Source of the DNA: JAVBLQ01 sp031553435
GTDB taxonomy: Bacteria; Bacteroidota; Bacteroidia; Bacteroidales; Azobacteroidaceae
Length of the DNA stretch: 23,362 nt
Assembly: GCA_031553435.1 (NCBI GenBank)
Contig: JAVBLQ010000105.1
Coordinates: forward strand, 1-23,362
Direction: 5' to 3'
In this document: piece after piece, positions 21,865 through 23,362 of the stretch
Position numbering within the stretch: the stretch's first letter is position 1
How the letters are laid out: each line of letters starts with the position of its first letter
Notes under the pieces: generated by a model
Databases searched by the model: none
Told to the model about the DNA's origin: nothing
What the model saw: only the letters and a program-made list of their open reading frames with translations
Translations under genes and position numbers: made by a program

Positions 21865-23362
21865 ATGAAAACACTCAATTTAGGAATAGACGTCGGAGGC
21901 TCTCACATATCCTGTGCATTAGTTGACAAACAAACAGGTCTTATAGTAAATAATACCATAAAGGAAATCAAGATTGACTCAAAAGGTTCCGTCAAAGATA
22001 TTGTTGACAAATGGAATTCATTGATTTCCGAAGTGATTTTGTCAGCAGGTTTAAACAATGTGAATGGAATCGGAATTGCGATGCCCGGACCCTTCGATTA
22101 TGAAAGAGGAATTTCCAAAATATCCGGAGTTGATAAATTTGACAGCTTATTCGGACTAAATGTTAGATATGCCATTTTAAATGCAATAAAAGATACTTCC
22201 TTATCTGTCTCCTTTGCGAATGATGCCACTTGTTTTGCTTTGGGAGAATATTTTTCCGGAGCCGCAAAAGGTAGCAAAAGAAGCCTGATTGTAACATTGG
22301 GAACAGGTTTCGGAAGCACTTTTCTGATAGATGGAAAACCACAAACGAAAGAAACAGAAGAAGTTCCTGCAAATGGCTACCTATACAATATCCCTTTTGG
22401 CGACAGTATCGGCGATGATTATTTTTCTACCCGCTGGTTTATCAAACGCTGGCAGGAAAAAACCGGAAAACAAGTTTCAGGCGTAAAAGAAATTGCCGGT
22501 TTAGCGGAACAAAAAGATGAAGAAGCCTTATCTGTATTCAAAGAATTCTCCAATAATTTAAGCGAATTTATATATCCATGGTTAAAAAATTTCAAACCGG
22601 ATACATTCATTTTTGGAGGAAGTATTGCCAGAGCTGCCAATTTTTTTGTTCCGGAATTAAAAATATTATTACAAAACAAAAATATCAATAACATAGAAAT
22701 AAAGCCTTGTGAATTATGGGATACAGCTCCCATTGTTGGTTCGGCAATGAATGTAAACAATATAAAAATTGAAATGGAACAAAAACTGAGAAAAACAGAA
22801 CAATTCTTAGCGCCTGAGAAAGCAACATCTACACCAGCCGGTGAATACGATATTTACCCCGGATTTCCTATTGGAAACGGAAAAATCCAATCAGGAACAA
22901 AAGCATTGGCCGATTGGATTCTTACACATAAAAATGTAATGATCGACGGATATGTCGGTGTATTCTGGGATAAATTACAAGAAAATCTGAATAATGAATT
23001 GATCCGTTCAGGTAAAAAAATACGTTGGTTCCATACCGATGCGGCCATGCGTCCGGAGGAAGAAATCAACCAAATGGTAGAACCTTACCTGGGAGGTGAT
23101 GACCCTATTTTCGGAACAATAACAGATAAAGAACTGAAAGACTGGTTCTACATGGATAAACTGCAACAAATGCAGCCTGATAATGACGCCGATATCAATA
23201 TTGTGATTGGTTGTGGAGCTTCATTAGCCGGATGGAAATCAGCCTCATTGATGTACGTTGATTTGCCAAAAAATGAATTACAGTTCCGGATGAGAGCCCA
23301 AACTGCTACAAATCTGGGAATCAAATCATTTGATGATAACCGGCAAATGTACAAACGATTCT
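21865..23362 (+). CDS. ROK-family sugar kinase fused to a mannose-6-phosphate-isomerase-like region (partial, 3' end cut)
   Basis: An open frame of 499 codons runs off the right edge. Residues 1 to about 300 form a ROK kinase: phosphate-1 loop LGIDVGGSH, IGIAMPGP, catalytic Asp in SFANDATCFALGEYFSG, phosphate-2 loop VTLGTGFGST, then FIFGGSIARA. The usual ROK zinc motif (CGCxGCxE) and the E-x-G-H motif before it are absent: the region reads LYNIPFGDSIGDDYFS. From about residue 330 a second domain begins (YDIYPGFPIGNG, IDGYVGVFWDKL, ADINIVIGCGASLAG). I relate this domain to the N-terminal part of Bacteroidota class I mannose-6-phosphate isomerases, with moderate certainty. The protein would phosphorylate a hexose and possibly isomerise it. 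The divergent GntR/UTRA gene is its probable regulator. The start follows the putative operator. Confidence 0.82.
   Translation, partial: MKTLNLGIDVGGSHISCALVDKQTGLIVNNTIKEIKIDSKGSVKDIVDKWNSLISEVILSAGLNNVNGIGIAMPGPFDYERGISKISGVDKFDSLFGLNVRYAILNAIKDTSLSVSFANDATCFALGEYFSGAAKGSKRSLIVTLGTGFGSTFLIDGKPQTKETEEVPANGYLYNIPFGDSIGDDYFSTRWFIKRWQEKTGKQVSGVKEIAGLAEQKDEEALSVFKEFSNNLSEFIYPWLKNFKPDTFIFGGSIARAANFFVPELKILLQNKNINNIEIKPCELWDTAPIVGSAMNVNNIKIEMEQKLRKTEQFLAPEKATSTPAGEYDIYPGFPIGNGKIQSGTKALADWILTHKNVMIDGYVGVFWDKLQENLNNELIRSGKKIRWFHTDAAMRPEEEINQMVEPYLGGDDPIFGTITDKELKDWFYMDKLQQMQPDNDADINIVIGCGASLAGWKSASLMYVDLPKNELQFRMRAQTATNLGIKSFDDNRQMYKRF

Overview
The window looks like a chromosome segment of a Bacteroidota bacterium, most likely order Bacteroidales. 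The grounds are: one large protein ending in a type IX secretion (T9SS) type A sorting domain; a long Bacteroidetes-type SecA; a small, short-type Psd followed directly by PssA; AT-rich spacers; A-rich leaders with few Shine-Dalgarno sites; and several copies of the Bacteroidetes -7 promoter box (TAnnTTTG). Genus cannot be fixed from the sequence alone.

Layout. 187-2832 (+) is housekeeping: gpmA, an eIF1/SUI1-like factor, then psd and pssA (phosphatidylethanolamine synthesis) behind a well-formed promoter. 2896-6335 (-) is a tightly packed three-gene export cassette: a 668-aa T9SS cargo protein, a 108-aa protein with a tripartite exosortase-type C-terminus, and a 360-aa secreted protein of unknown role. 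A membrane-embedded AraC regulator (6620-7705, -) lies just upstream. 8115-10882 (-) holds an exported type I sulfatase and, upstream, a lipoprotein formylglycine-generating enzyme (FGE) that keeps both catalytic cysteines. 11103-14471 (+) is an overlapping three-gene operon: an exosortase-family transpeptidase, an Lnb/DUF4105 membrane protein, and an alkaline-phosphatase-superfamily protein that has lost almost every catalytic residue. secA follows (14514-17831), broken by one in-frame TAG at codon 164, then nhaD. 19309-21737 (-) is an operon of GntR/UTRA regulator, U32 protein and acyl-CoA thioesterase. A ROK-kinase fusion protein starts divergently at 21865 and runs off the right edge.

How the parts may work together. 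The most interesting reading is an exosortase-based envelope sorting system. A processing enzyme is encoded with an Lnb-like protein and a catalytically dead phosphatase-fold protein, and a plausible substrate lies about 7 kb away inside a T9SS cargo operon. The phosphatidylethanolamine genes are also nearby; related lipid genes are linked to archaeosortase function in haloarchaea, so a lipid-anchoring model can be tested. The other points that stand out are the secA amber codon, the exported FGE-sulfatase pair, and a set of intergenic spacers built from short iterated words that form hairpins.
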